Source: Verrucomicrobiia bacterium
Lineage (GTDB): Bacteria; Verrucomicrobiota; Verrucomicrobiia; Verrucomicrobiales; DEV007
NCBI GenBank assembly: GCA_020439945.1
Contig: JAGRPB010000003.1
Coordinates: 1-64,000 of the forward strand
Reading direction: 5' to 3'
DNA: 64,000 nucleotides
The notes under the pieces are model-generated. The model did no database searches. It had not been told where the DNA came from and was given only the letters and a program-made list of their open reading frames with translations. Each line of letters begins with the position of its first letter. Positions within the stretch are counted from its first letter, which is position 1. The translations under genes and the position numbers were made by a program. Shown here piece after piece: positions 44,673 to 54,443 of this stretch.

Positions 44673-44716
44673 CGACAAATACGTTGGCGGAAAAATGACC
44701 TCCCGGTGATGTCGTC

Positions 44717-46015
44717 TCACGCGAACAACTTCGTGATCGGCGTTCCGTAATCGGTGATCGGCACCGGCCGGGAACCATCAAGCAACTCCTTCGAGGGATC
44801 GATCCCCATGGCGGCGTGAACGGTGGCGTGAAAATCCGGGATCGACACGGGATTCTCAAGAATCTCCTTGCTCAGCTCGTCGGTCACTCCGTAGGCGCCC
44901 TGGTGATTCAGACCACCACCCGCGAGAACGAGACTGAAACAGGCACCCTGGTGACCGCGACCACCTCGACCGTCGAACTCGGCCGGACGACCGAACTCGG
45001 TGCCGACGACGATGAGAGTCTTGTCGAGAATTCCCTGCGTCTCCAGATCGGTGATCAGGGCCGAAAGAGCCACGTCGAGTTCCTTGATCAAGACGTGCTG
45101 ATTGAGTTGCCCTTCGTTGTGCGTATCCCAGCCGGTTCCGTTGATGAAGTTCAGGTTGTGCGAGACCTCGATGAAACGCACCCCAGCCTGCACGAGGCGG
45201 CGGGCCAGTAGGCAACGCTGCCCGAATTCACCACCGTAGGCGTTGCGGAGACTGGCCGGTTCCTGCTTGAGGTTGAAGTGGCGCATGAATTCCGGACCAG
45301 CCAACCTCAAGGCTTCACTCTGCGCCTCGCGATACTGCGCCACAACGGACTCGCCGGAGACTTGCTGCTGCAACGGCCGCAGCAACTCCTGGCGACGCGC
45401 GGCGCGGGCGGCATCGACGTCATCGGGACGCGTGAATCCCGCCGGACCACTTTCCGTGTCGACCAGATAGACGAAGCCCGCCTTCGCCCCGAGGAATCCC
45501 GGGCCGCGGCTGACATTCGGATAGCCGATCAGCATGTAGGCCGGCACATCGGAACTGGCCGCGCCGAGTTCGTGGGCGACGATGGAACCGATCGACGGAT
45601 AGGTCACGCTGCCGCTGATCATGCGCCCGGTGTGGACGAGGTTGGTGGCAAAGGCGTGTTCGTTGATGACGTGGTGATTGACCGTCCGAACGACCGTGAG
45701 GCGCTCCGCGAGATTGGCGGTGCGCTTCAGGTGCTCGGTGAATTCCACGCCCGGAACGGCGGTGGGCACCTTCGCATAATCGGAGCCCGCAACCTTCGGC
45801 GACGCCTTGGGATTGCCCTGTTTCTTCGGGTCAAAGGTATCGATTTGAGCCATCCCGCCACCGAGCCAGATGAAGATGCAGTGCTCGGCTTTGCCCTTCG
45901 GCATCGAGACGGTGGACGTGTTGGCCAGCAGCGACGCGGGTGGCATCGACGAAGCCCCGGCCGCTCCGGCGGCGAGCAATCCGGAGGTTTGCTTGAGGAA
46001 ATTTCGACGGTTCAT
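44717..46015 (-). CDS. DUF1501 exported protein
   Basis: 432 aa. A Tat-like start ([20 protein letters not shown]) precedes DUF1501 motifs: [19 protein letters not shown] (about residue 46), [45 protein letters not shown] and [12 protein letters not shown]. The family shares the alkaline phosphatase/sulfatase fold and has no assigned reaction. It follows the LamG-DUF1549/DUF1553 gene by 49 bases on the same strand, mirroring the pair at 5907/8177. A strong terminator ends this unit. Confidence 0.92.
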   Translation of the reverse strand: MNRRNFLKQTSGLLAAGAAGASSMPPASLLANTSTVSMPKGKAEHCIFIWLGGGMAQIDTFDPKKQGNPKASPKVAGSDYAKVPTAVPGVEFTEHLKRTANLAERLTVVRTVNHHVINEHAFATNLVHTGRMISGSVTYPSIGSIVAHELGAASSDVPAYMLIGYPNVSRGPGFLGAKAGFVYLVDTESGPAGFTRPDDVDAARAARRQELLRPLQQQVSGESVVAQYREAQSEALRLAGPEFMRHFNLKQEPASLRNAYGGEFGQRCLLARRLVQAGVRFIEVSHNLNFINGTGWDTHNEGQLNQHVLIKELDVALSALITDLETQGILDKTLIVVGTEFGRPAEFDGRGGRGHQGACFSLVLAGGGLNHQGAYGVTDELSKEILENPVSIPDFHATVHAAMGIDPSKELLDGSRPVPITDYGTPITKLFA

Positions 46016-46064
46016 GATGACTGATGAGGGTTAGGACTGAGAGTAAAATTGAGATGATCACTGA

Positions 46065-49000
46065 TCAGGGGGTGTAAACCCACTCAGGAGCGTTGAGCAT
46101 GGCCCAGAGGACATCTTCGAAATTCTGGCGCCATTCTGGCCTGATGGCATTCGTCGGAGGATCTCCGGCGCGAGACTGGGCTTCTTTTTCCTGGGCCAGC
46201 AGATTCGCGGGACCATCAAGGTGATTCGACCAACTGACGAATTTCACGGGCACCCGCGGGCCGGACTCGGTGTCGGTTTCCCGATCCGCTTCGGGAATGA
46301 TCCGCTGTTCGTAACCTTTACTGAGAAGACGGACGTAGCGTTCCTTCTCCTCGGCCGACGGATGACGGGTGAGCAGACGCAGGAAGAGGCGATCCACGAG
46401 CTTGTCCACCGGCTCATTTTCCAACGCCAGCGCGGTGAGGCCGTGATCGTCGCTGAGGCGGGTGAGCCACATGCCCATGGTGCCATTGGCAAGGATGGCG
46501 GGCTGGAGGACGTTCGACTCGGAATCCCGAATGCTGACCGGATCCTGACGGGCGCCGCGCCAGCCAAAGGTTTCCATGACGCTTGCCACGGCCTGAATGC
46601 GGGGCAGTGAAAGGCTGGGGCGGTCGCGCTCGTTGGAGGTCGAAGCGAGCATCCAGGCACGGCGCGGTTTGCCGAGAGTGATGGAATTACTCAGGGTCCG
46701 AACGCTATCCAAGTCGAGACTGACTTCCTCGACGTGGAATGGCTTGCCGGTGGCGCTGAACAGGGAATCAACGATCTGCTCGGCACTGAGGCGGCGCGGC
46801 GCGGGCGCGATGTATAGGGGGCTGGTCGTGGTGGCCTCGAGATCGTTGGCGCGCTGGTAGGCGTGCGAGTTCAGCACCAGGCGCGCGACCGCTTTCATGT
46901 CGTAGCCGGATTCGACAAAACGCCGGCCCAACCACTGGAGCAGCTCGGGATGGGACGGCTCGGCCTTTTCCCAATCGGACAGGTTTTCCACGATGCCGCG
47001 ACCCATGAGACGCTGCCAGATGCGATTGACGATGACCTGGGCGAAACGCTCGTTCTGCGGCGCAGTGATCAGGGCGGCCAACTTGTCCCGGGGATCTTCG
47101 GGATGCTCCGCGAGCGTGGCGGCGACCTCCTCGTCACAGTAGCGCTCGAACGGCCAGGCTGGCTTTACGGTCGAGCCGGGAGCCAGGGTGACTTCGATGA
47201 GCGGCTTGCGCCCGCCTTTGCCGTGGATGCGGTCCATCGGCACGCTGCTGGTGGTGGGCACATCGATGGGCTTCTCCTTCAGCATCGCGGCGAGTTGGAA
47301 GAGGTCTTCCTGCTTCGACACATTCGACGGGGCATCGTGACAACGGGCACACTTCATTTCCACGCCGAGCAGGGCGGAGCTGACGATGATGCCTTTCGCC
47401 GCCATGGGGACGTCGTTCTGGGAAGCCGTTCCGAATCCGGCAGGACCACCGAACCTTTCACTTCCTTCCATCCGCAACAATTCAGTCACCATGAGATCGG
47501 CCGGCTTGTTGTCGATCAGCGACTCGTAGAGCCACCAGCGGAACGGACCTGTATTGTTCAGCGTGGGGTTAATGATGTTGGGATTCTCGGCGAGTATATC
47601 CTGCCAGTAGCCCATCCAACGATCGGCCCAACGGGAATCATCGAGGAGGCGATCGATCACTTCGACCCGGCGGGTCTTGGCATCGGCGGCGAGGAAGGTC
47701 TGAATCTCCGCCTCGCTCGGAGGCACGCCCACGGTGTCGAGATACACGCGGCGGAGGAATTCGAGGTCACCCGCCAGCGGGGTGAGGGTGAAGTTGGTCA
47801 CCTTGAACTGCGGCCATGCGGCGCCTTCCTCGATCCACTTGGTCAGGGTGGCGATCTCCTTTTCCGTCAACGGCTCACCCTTGGGCGGCATGATGTCGTC
47901 ACCGGCTTCGTCCGGCGTCACACGCCAGATCAGCGAGCTGCCAGCCACATCGTGGGGAGCGATGGTGGGGCCGTCGGACTCACCGCCCTTGAGCATGGAA
48001 TCGTGACGATCGATCCGCAGTTCGCCCTTGGCTTTGCCACCTCGGTGACAGTCGTAGCAGCGGGCTTCCAGGATGGGCTGGACGTCTTCGAAGTAATCGA
48101 CCGTGCCGCTGTGGCTTTCTTCCGATTCGGCGGCGACCTTGGCAATGCGGGCATCGATGAAATGATCGATCTCATTGTTGGCGGGATACCCCTCGGGCAC
48201 GGCGGGCACGGCCACGGGCTTGACCTCGGCGAGCCACTTTTCCGCCGCCTCGCGGCGCTTGGCCCAGTAGGCGGCATGCTCGGTGCGCTTGGCGGCCCGG
48301 GCCTTGGCATCCGTGCCGGCGAGCCACTCGCGGCGCTCCGCTTCGTAGGCGGCCCAGCCTTCGTCGGTGTAGGCGATCTTGTCGTCGCCCGGCGTCAGCA
48401 GCTGCCAGGATTCCTCGCCTTCGGGTGAAATGGCGACCACGGTTTCACCCAGTTCGGGGCGCAGCTTACTGGTTCCGGAAATCGCACCGATCATGGTTTC
48501 GAGAATCACGAAATGATCGCCGCCTTCCGTTTCCCACTCGACCCATTTCTCGCGGTTGCCGGGAGGCGCAAAACGGAAGTCGGGACCGAGATCGAGATAT
48601 TCGTCCTGAGAGGAAACCTTGCCGTGCCCCCCGGTGTCGCCGGGACGAAACGCCGTTTCCACCACTTTCTTGCCATCGATGAACAGCCGGGCGGCCCCAC
48701 GACCGCGCAGGAGCAGGCGATGTTTTCCTTTCGGAAACGTGACCATCGCGGAGGCCCGCAACTGGTGCGGATTGGCCCGGTCACCACGCACACCGGTGGA
48801 AACGTATTTCTGCGGTTCGGCGAAAAACCCGAACGCCTTCTCGCGATAGGTCTCGGTGACCTCGGGCTCATCGGGCCAGCTGTTGGCTTCGGGCACGCCT
48901 TTCTCACTGATCTGCACCAGCACTTCGCCAGCGGGCACCATCTCGGGAGTCACCGGGGGCGGAGGAGGATTGTAGCTGTAGCGAGCCGCCACATCCTCGG

Positions 49001-49778
49001 CGGAGAGCGACGCACGACGAATGACCAGATTGTCCATCCAGCCGGAAAACGAGGTGCCCGTGGAGCGATTGTAGCCCGTGCCAATGACTAGATCGTCGGC
49101 GTCCGTCACCGGAGGCAGATCCGTCGCGCCACCCATGTCCCAGGTGCCCTTGGTGGGCTTGCCGTCAATGTAAGCCCGAAGGCTGTCGGACTTGCCGAAG
49201 GTGTAAACCACCGCCACGTGATGCCAGCCCGAGGAGGGCACCACCGCGCTGCTCCACCAGCGATGCCAGTCGCGTTTCTTCGTTTCCGGATTCTCGCTGG
49301 TGAAAAGGAAACCGAGCTGGGCGCCGCCACCTTCGCCCTTGAGCCGAATCGCGTAGTTCTGGTTCATTTCGCCGAGATTTTCGCCCAGCTTTCCGTGACG
49401 TCCTTTGCCGAGCAGATAGACCATGCTGCCCTTGCCGATCGATTTCACCTTCACCCACGATTCCATGGAAAAGGTATCGCCCTTCCGGAAGCGGATATCG
49501 GTATCGCCACCTTTTTCCTGATCCTTGACCACCACCCACGCGTCGCGTCCGGGAAAAAAGGCGGCCTGGTTGGTTTCCTCGAAATCGGGATAACGCGGCG
49601 CCCGCGGTCCGGCGACTTCGTTGTCGGAGAGCTTGGCTTTGCCCTGCCATTCGCCGGGTTCCTTCGCGCCGTCGAAGCGCCATTCGAGGACCACGGCGTC
49701 ATCGGCCGTTTTTCCGGAAAGCGGGAGACCGAGAGACAAGGCAATCAGGCTGAACCGTAAGAGAGACGATCGGGTCAT
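46065..49778 (-). CDS. LamG-cytochrome-DUF1549-DUF1553 exported protein
   Basis: 1237 aa with a signal peptide (SLIALSLGLPLSGKTA). Domains in order: a LamG/concanavalin-like domain (about 30-250; GWHHVAVVYTFGKSDSLRAYIDG), a beta-rich sensor-like segment (about 290-440; FPKGKHRLLLRGRGAARLFI), a PSCyt1 cytochrome segment with CYDCH (about 574) and IMPPKGEPLTEKE, DUF1549 (about 690-880; LRRVYLDTVGVPPSE, CARCHDAPSN) and DUF1553 (about 960-1180; RFAQVIVNRIWQRLMGRGIV). Two CxxCH motifs suggest haem binding. The enzymatic role is unknown. It differs from the relative at 8177 in carrying LamG rather than discoidin, so the binding module varies while the core stays the same. Confidence 0.88.
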   Translation of the reverse strand: MTRSSLLRFSLIALSLGLPLSGKTADDAVVLEWRFDGAKEPGEWQGKAKLSDNEVAGPRAPRYPDFEETNQAAFFPGRDAWVVVKDQEKGGDTDIRFRKGDTFSMESWVKVKSIGKGSMVYLLGKGRHGKLGENLGEMNQNYAIRLKGEGGGAQLGFLFTSENPETKKRDWHRWWSSAVVPSSGWHHVAVVYTFGKSDSLRAYIDGKPTKGTWDMGGATDLPPVTDADDLVIGTGYNRSTGTSFSGWMDNLVIRRASLSAEDVAARYSYNPPPPPVTPEMVPAGEVLVQISEKGVPEANSWPDEPEVTETYREKAFGFFAEPQKYVSTGVRGDRANPHQLRASAMVTFPKGKHRLLLRGRGAARLFIDGKKVVETAFRPGDTGGHGKVSSQDEYLDLGPDFRFAPPGNREKWVEWETEGGDHFVILETMIGAISGTSKLRPELGETVVAISPEGEESWQLLTPGDDKIAYTDEGWAAYEAERREWLAGTDAKARAAKRTEHAAYWAKRREAAEKWLAEVKPVAVPAVPEGYPANNEIDHFIDARIAKVAAESEESHSGTVDYFEDVQPILEARCYDCHRGGKAKGELRIDRHDSMLKGGESDGPTIAPHDVAGSSLIWRVTPDEAGDDIMPPKGEPLTEKEIATLTKWIEEGAAWPQFKVTNFTLTPLAGDLEFLRRVYLDTVGVPPSEAEIQTFLAADAKTRRVEVIDRLLDDSRWADRWMGYWQDILAENPNIINPTLNNTGPFRWWLYESLIDNKPADLMVTELLRMEGSERFGGPAGFGTASQNDVPMAAKGIIVSSALLGVEMKCARCHDAPSNVSKQEDLFQLAAMLKEKPIDVPTTSSVPMDRIHGKGGRKPLIEVTLAPGSTVKPAWPFERYCDEEVAATLAEHPEDPRDKLAALITAPQNERFAQVIVNRIWQRLMGRGIVENLSDWEKAEPSHPELLQWLGRRFVESGYDMKAVARLVLNSHAYQRANDLEATTTSPLYIAPAPRRLSAEQIVDSLFSATGKPFHVEEVSLDLDSVRTLSNSITLGKPRRAWMLASTSNERDRPSLSLPRIQAVASVMETFGWRGARQDPVSIRDSESNVLQPAILANGTMGMWLTRLSDDHGLTALALENEPVDKLVDRLFLRLLTRHPSAEEKERYVRLLSKGYEQRIIPEADRETDTESGPRVPVKFVSWSNHLDGPANLLAQEKEAQSRAGDPPTNAIRPEWRQNFEDVLWAMLNAPEWVYTP

Positions 49779-49864
49779 GGGGAAATTCTAGCCCGGAAAC
49801 CGGCAATCGCGCACGTTCCGAGACGTACCACTTTCGGGGTGGCCGCATCGCGCCTCCCTCTTCG

Positions 49865-50500
49865 TCAGTTCTCGACGCGGATGATGCCCCGCCGGATCGC
49901 CTCGGCCGTCGCCTGGGCGCGATCGTTGACGTTCAGCTTCTGGAACACATTGCTGATGTGGCGTTTGACGGTGTCCTCGGCGATTCCGAGATCGGCGGCG
50001 ATTTCCTTGTTGGCACGGCCCTGGGCGACGCGGGCGAGGATCTCGCGTTCCCGCGTCGTGATGGTCGGGCCAAGTTGCAGATCGGCGAGGTGCTCGGCGA
50101 GACCGGCGGGAAGGTAGCGCTCGCCCGCCGCCACGGCCCGCAGGGCGGCGATCAACTCGTCTCGTTCGGCGGATTTCTGCAAATACCCGGCGGCACCCGC
50201 ATCGAGAGCGGCCTGGATCTCGTCGTCGCGGGCGAAGGTGGAAAAGATCAGCACCCGCGCCGTAGGATCGATTTCCCGAAGCCGCTCGGTGGTCTCGATG
50301 CCGTTCAGTCCCGGCAGTTGCAGGTCCATCACCACGACCCGGGGCGAGCACTTTGGGTAGATTTCCAGGGCCTCGTCCCCGCGCTCCGCCTCGGCGACGA
50401 CTTCGAGGTCGTCCTCGAGATTGAGTGACACCGCCAGTCCGCTGCGAACCACAAAGTGATCGTCGACGAGCAGGAGGGTGATGGGCGAATCGGCACTCAT
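49865..50500 (-). CDS. NarL/LuxR-type response regulator
   Basis: 211 aa. The receiver domain has LLVDDHF acidic residues, phospho-acceptor Asp59 (VVVMDLQLPG) and the conserved Lys in QKSAERDEL. The C-terminal LuxR helix-turn-helix (TTREREILARVAQGRANKEI then AEDTVKRHISNVFQKL) binds DNA. It forms a two-component system with the histidine kinase directly upstream, sharing ATGA at the stop/start. The targets are unknown; the DUF1553/DUF1501 genes lie downstream on the same strand. Confidence 0.95.
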   Translation of the reverse strand: MSADSPITLLLVDDHFVVRSGLAVSLNLEDDLEVVAEAERGDEALEIYPKCSPRVVVMDLQLPGLNGIETTERLREIDPTARVLIFSTFARDDEIQAALDAGAAGYLQKSAERDELIAALRAVAAGERYLPAGLAEHLADLQLGPTITTREREILARVAQGRANKEIAADLGIAEDTVKRHISNVFQKLNVNDRAQATAEAIRRGIIRVEN

Positions 50501-52605
50501 GTGGGACGGCCTACCAACGCGTCTTTGTCCGCGACCGGCAAGCGGACTTCCAGCGTGGTTCCACCGCCGGGCGCGCTACGCCAGTCGACGGTTGCCCCGA
50601 TGCGGGCGCACCGTTCGCGGATTCCCATGCAACCGAAATGGCCGGATTTCCCGCGGGTCTCGCCCTCGGTGTCGAAGCCTCGACCGTCATCGACGACTTT
50701 CATCACGGTCGCTTCGTCGTCACCGTCGAGAATGAGATCGATCCGGCTGGCCTGGGCGTGTTTCAAGGCATTCGCCACCGCCTCGCGCGCGATCATTTTC
50801 AGGTGGTGCACGGTTCGTGGAGGCAGGTTGGAAAGCGGCGTCGGCGACGCGGCCTCGAACCGGATTTCCGGACCCAGGTCGGCCGGTTGTCGGGCGGCCA
50901 ACTCGCCGAGAGCGCCTTCGAGACTGAGGCTCTCGTCGTCGCCGTCATCGCGCAGATCCGATACCAGGTTTCGCGTCTCGGTCTGGATGCGCGAGACGAG
51001 ACTCCGCGAGCCTTCGAGCAATCCCCGGAGTTTCCCCTCGCCGCCTGTCGCCACCGCGGCATCGAGCCGGAGCGAGAGGCCCGCAAGCTCCTGCTCCAGG
51101 GTGTCGTGGAATTCGCGAGCGATGCGCTGGCGCTCCTCAAGGGCGGCCTCGTGTTCGATGCGATGGCGCAGCGCGACGGTCTGGTGAATCACCTGTCGCC
51201 GCAGCAGTATGATCCAGAGTGCCGCCAAGGTCATCGCCACGAGAAGCACGACCAGCACTGTTCCCAGCCGTCGCGCCGTCCACCAACTGGGCGCTCCCAG
51301 CACCTCGATGTCGTTCGCATTTCGCACCCGCAGCGAAACCGAAGCGGGCGTCGACCGATATTCCGAACCACGGATTGACTCCACTTGGCAGATGCCGGTG
51401 ACGCGCAGCTGGGTGCCGGTGAGCATCGCCTCGGGCAGCGACGGTACGCGGGCCTGGACGGTCTGGCGACCGACCTGCAGGACGAGCACGCCGCCCGACT
51501 CGGTGCGATAGCGATCGACCAGCGCCGCTTCGATCGAGACGAGATTGCCATCCTCGGCACCATCCATCAATTCGCTGAAACTGACCGGCAAGGGAGCCAC
51601 ATCACCAGCGGCTCCCGGTTCGAGAACCAGGATCTCGGCATCGGCCAGCGAGGCGCTGAAACGATCCATCTGTGGGAACCCCATCACCTCGACCCGGTCA
51701 CCGATCGCCGGTGCGGAAATGTCCGGCTTCAATCTCACCGCGACAGCGGAGGCTTCGTCACGCAGGAAAATCTCGCCCCGTGGAAAGGCCGCCAGCACCG
51801 TCCCCCGGACCCGCACGCGATGCCCTCCCTGTCCGTCGACGTCGAAATTGAGCAACTGTTCCGGCGAAAGGAGTGAGGTCGTTTCCGGTTCCCGACCCGG
51901 CTGAAGCCGCGTGAACGCCGTCCAGTCGGCGCAGCGGAGATAGGGCGCCACGAGTTGCCGGCGCGCATTGATGTGCCCGGCGGCGAGCCCGGCCACCCGC
52001 ACCCTGCTGTCGATCCAATCCTCGTCGCCGGACGGCGGTTGTTCCACCTGCACCTCGACGATCCGGGATCCCAGCGCGACGCGAACGAGGCTGGCGCCCT
52101 CCTCCTCGGGCACGATGGTGCGTACGACCCCTTCGATGGCGACTCGCTGGTAGTGAAACCGGCCCGACATGAGATCATCGAAGGTGACCGGCCGCGCTTC
52201 GGGAACGCCCGGGTGACCGAGCACCTCGAAGGTCGCATCCTCGATCCCCGGCAAGTAGAGGCCGGGCTGGGTTTTTCCCCGGACGCGAACCTCGTCGCCC
52301 GGTTGCGGAGGTATCGCCTGACCAGGCCTGAAAAAGGTGCCGGCGGTTTCGTCCTGAATGAAGATAGTGCCAGGCGCATCGGCAAATGTGACGACCGCGG
52401 TCAGGTCGACCATTTTCCCTTCATCTGCCTCTTCGGCGCTGAGAGAACGCACCTCGGCTGCCGTGTGCAGCTGGGCTCGAACAACCGGCGGAACGCTCCA
52501 AAGCAAAGCCATCCCGGCAATCGCCGAAATGTGTCCGGAAGTCCTACAGCCGAGGTTTGGCATGGCGTCAGCATGCGTTGCCCGGAGAAGCGGCGCAAAC
52601 CTCAT
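50497..52605 (-). CDS. NarX-type sensor histidine kinase with OB-fold-like sensor region
   Basis: 702 aa. A signal segment (ISAIAGMALLWSVPPVVRA) precedes about 410 residues of repeated beta-rich modules (GTIFIQDETAGTFF, GDEVRVRGKTQPG, HRVRVRGTVLAAFPRGEIFL, GDRVEVMGFPQ), which look like OB-fold domains of the exported type. One membrane helix (VLVVLLVAMTLAALWIILL, about 447-465) follows. The HisKA_3 box ERQRIAREFHDTLEQELAGL (His about 500) and an HATPase_c domain (DDGRGFD, GCMGIRERC) complete it. An alternative start lies 14 codons in (MPNLG). The sensor with repeated OB-like modules is unusual for a NarX-type kinase; the ligand is unknown. Confidence 0.9.
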   Translation of the reverse strand: MRFAPLLRATHADAMPNLGCRTSGHISAIAGMALLWSVPPVVRAQLHTAAEVRSLSAEEADEGKMVDLTAVVTFADAPGTIFIQDETAGTFFRPGQAIPPQPGDEVRVRGKTQPGLYLPGIEDATFEVLGHPGVPEARPVTFDDLMSGRFHYQRVAIEGVVRTIVPEEEGASLVRVALGSRIVEVQVEQPPSGDEDWIDSRVRVAGLAAGHINARRQLVAPYLRCADWTAFTRLQPGREPETTSLLSPEQLLNFDVDGQGGHRVRVRGTVLAAFPRGEIFLRDEASAVAVRLKPDISAPAIGDRVEVMGFPQMDRFSASLADAEILVLEPGAAGDVAPLPVSFSELMDGAEDGNLVSIEAALVDRYRTESGGVLVLQVGRQTVQARVPSLPEAMLTGTQLRVTGICQVESIRGSEYRSTPASVSLRVRNANDIEVLGAPSWWTARRLGTVLVVLLVAMTLAALWIILLRRQVIHQTVALRHRIEHEAALEERQRIAREFHDTLEQELAGLSLRLDAAVATGGEGKLRGLLEGSRSLVSRIQTETRNLVSDLRDDGDDESLSLEGALGELAARQPADLGPEIRFEAASPTPLSNLPPRTVHHLKMIAREAVANALKHAQASRIDLILDGDDEATVMKVVDDGRGFDTEGETRGKSGHFGCMGIRERCARIGATVDWRSAPGGGTTLEVRLPVADKDALVGRPT

Positions 52606-52613
52606 CGCTTGGA

Positions 52614-53951
52614 TCAGGAAACATTCCCGAACAGATCATCGTCTTTCTCGTCACCCGGAGCTGCCTTGCTTTCTTCGACGGGAGGCTCGGGAGTTTCCTC
52701 CTCGGTGACCGGATCGGGCAATGCCTTGGGACTGGCACTTTCGCCCTCCTCCTCAAGCTCCAGCGCCGGAATTGCCGGAATGTGGCCGCCGATGATGCCC
52801 TGCATGTCACCGTAGAGACCGACCGTGTTTTTGATGACCCGCTCGATTTGTTTTTCGCGCTCGTTCCACTGCCGTTCCATGGCCCGGCGTTCTCGAGCCA
52901 GTTGATCCTGCATCGCGGTGAAGCCCTCGACGATGCCCTCGATCTTCTGTTTGAACTCGGTCCCGGCGAGGTACTGGTAGAGCAGTTCCATCTTGGCACT
53001 CTTGCCGATGGAAGCGGAGCGCTCCCGGTCGAGCGCGATCAATTGCTCGCGCAGTGCCGCCGCCAGGGGCAGAGCCGAGGCCGGATCGGACACCCACACG
53101 CCGTCGACCTGGCCGAATCGCTCGACGCTTTCCGGCAGGGCCACCGACATCAGAATCGCGAGTGTCGCCCGGGTATCGATCATGTCCTGCTTGAGTTTTC
53201 CGATCCAATCGCCGCCCCAGGCCTTGGTGTTCTTGATCTCCCACAGCAGGACGCCGCAGTCGGTGCCGAGCGGAGTCCGGACCGTGTGAACCAGATCGGC
53301 GCCGCGGATGCCTTTGGGAACCGGCGCGATGTGATCGAGCGGAAAAAACGAGCGCAGCCGATTTTCGAACTCCTGCTCCATCACCTCGCCCTGGGTCTCC
53401 ATTGAGCCCTGCTCCGCCTTTCGCCGCATCTCGTCGAGGGCCGTTTTCAGGTCCGCGATCGTCTTGTCCTTCTCCAGTTCCTTCAACCGGCGCTGTTCGT
53501 CCGCCTGCTTCATCACCTCGGAGCGAATCCGTTCGCGCTCGGCGTCCAGCTTGCGCTCGAGCTCCAGCGCCGCTTCCTCGCGCGCCTTCTCCAGCTCACG
53601 CTTTTCCTTTCGCAGGGCCAGTTCCTGTTCGCGAAAATGTTTCAGGTCGGTGTCGCGCTGGTGCAACGTTTCCTGGAGATCGCGCATCTGGAGGGCGTAG
53701 CGTTCCTCCAGGGCCTTTGCCGCCTTGGCTTGGGCGTCGGCGAGCTTGGTCTTCAATTCCGACGCGACCCGTTCCTCCAGCTTCTCCTCCCGCGCGGCGA
53801 TCTCCTCCAACTTGCGTTTCGCCTCCGCCTCGCGCCGGGTGATCTCCGCCTGCAACTCCGCCTTGAGATGCTCGCGAATCTGCCCGGTGAGGGCGTCCGA
53901 GATCTCGAATTCGTGCCCGCAATTCGGGCAGGTGATTTGGCCGGTATCCAT
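52614..53951 (-). CDS. DUF2130 coiled-coil protein with nuclease-like core
   Basis: 445 aa. The N-terminus has a short zinc-ribbon-like motif (CPNCGHEF) and then a long charged coiled coil (about 25-200). Residues about 210-350 contain the DUF2130 core: VHTVRTPLGTDCGVLLWEIKNTKAW with GDWIGKLKQDMIDTRATLAILMS, in which D-x(n)-ExK (DCGVLLWEIK) resembles a PD-(D/E)XK nuclease active site. The C-terminal 60 residues are acidic and disordered. Function unknown; a DNA-end or structured-DNA role like RmuC is inference. The gene lies nine bases upstream of the kinase start on the same strand, so they may be co-transcribed. Confidence 0.85.
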   Translation of the reverse strand: MDTGQITCPNCGHEFEISDALTGQIREHLKAELQAEITRREAEAKRKLEEIAAREEKLEERVASELKTKLADAQAKAAKALEERYALQMRDLQETLHQRDTDLKHFREQELALRKEKRELEKAREEAALELERKLDAERERIRSEVMKQADEQRRLKELEKDKTIADLKTALDEMRRKAEQGSMETQGEVMEQEFENRLRSFFPLDHIAPVPKGIRGADLVHTVRTPLGTDCGVLLWEIKNTKAWGGDWIGKLKQDMIDTRATLAILMSVALPESVERFGQVDGVWVSDPASALPLAAALREQLIALDRERSASIGKSAKMELLYQYLAGTEFKQKIEGIVEGFTAMQDQLARERRAMERQWNEREKQIERVIKNTVGLYGDMQGIIGGHIPAIPALELEEEGESASPKALPDPVTEEETPEPPVEESKAAPGDEKDDDLFGNVS

Positions 53952-54033
53952 GGATGGGTCTCCTGAGGCTCTCGCAAAGCGCGGCTATCGCAAAGCGTTT
54001 TTCTTTTCCGCTTTCGGCGGCGAGAATTCAACG

Positions 54034-54381
54034 ATGAACGACGAATCCGCGGATCGCGGGAATCTTTTTGCCGATATTCCGGCGCATCTGCCCGAAGAAT
54101 CTGTGGAAATCCTGGCGAGCGGCTCGGGTCCGGTTCGGATCGAGCGAATCGTGTCGCGCGGACATCGGTCGCCCGACGATTTCTGGTACGACCAGGCCGA
54201 AGCCGAGTGGGTCGTCCTGCTCTCCGGGTCCGCCATTCTCCGCCTCGACGATCTGGAAAGCGAAGCGATCTCACTGGTACCCGGCGACTGGATTCATCTG
54301 CCCGCGCACCGCCGTCACCGGGTCGAATCCACCCAACCGGAGATCGACACGGTCTGGCTGGCCGTTTTCTTCGGTGAATAA
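54034..54381 (+). CDS. single-domain cupin protein
   Basis: 115 aa from the ATG at 54034; the frame is open upstream but lacks cupin character there. GHRSPDDFWYDQAEAEWVVLLSGSAIL gives the first cupin motif and PGDWIHLPAHRRHRVE the second, with His and Glu ligands suited to a metal. Small cupins of this kind (WxxxxxxEWVxLLxGxAxL) are widespread and unassigned. Divergent from DUF2130. Confidence 0.8.
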   Translation: MNDESADRGNLFADIPAHLPEESVEILASGSGPVRIERIVSRGHRSPDDFWYDQAEAEWVVLLSGSAILRLDDLESEAISLVPGDWIHLPAHRRHRVESTQPEIDTVWLAVFFGE

Positions 54382-54443
54382 CGGCGGCTCCGCCCCTCAC
54401 GAGCGTCCTTGAATTTCCCCGCGGTTGCCCGGAGACTCCCCCC

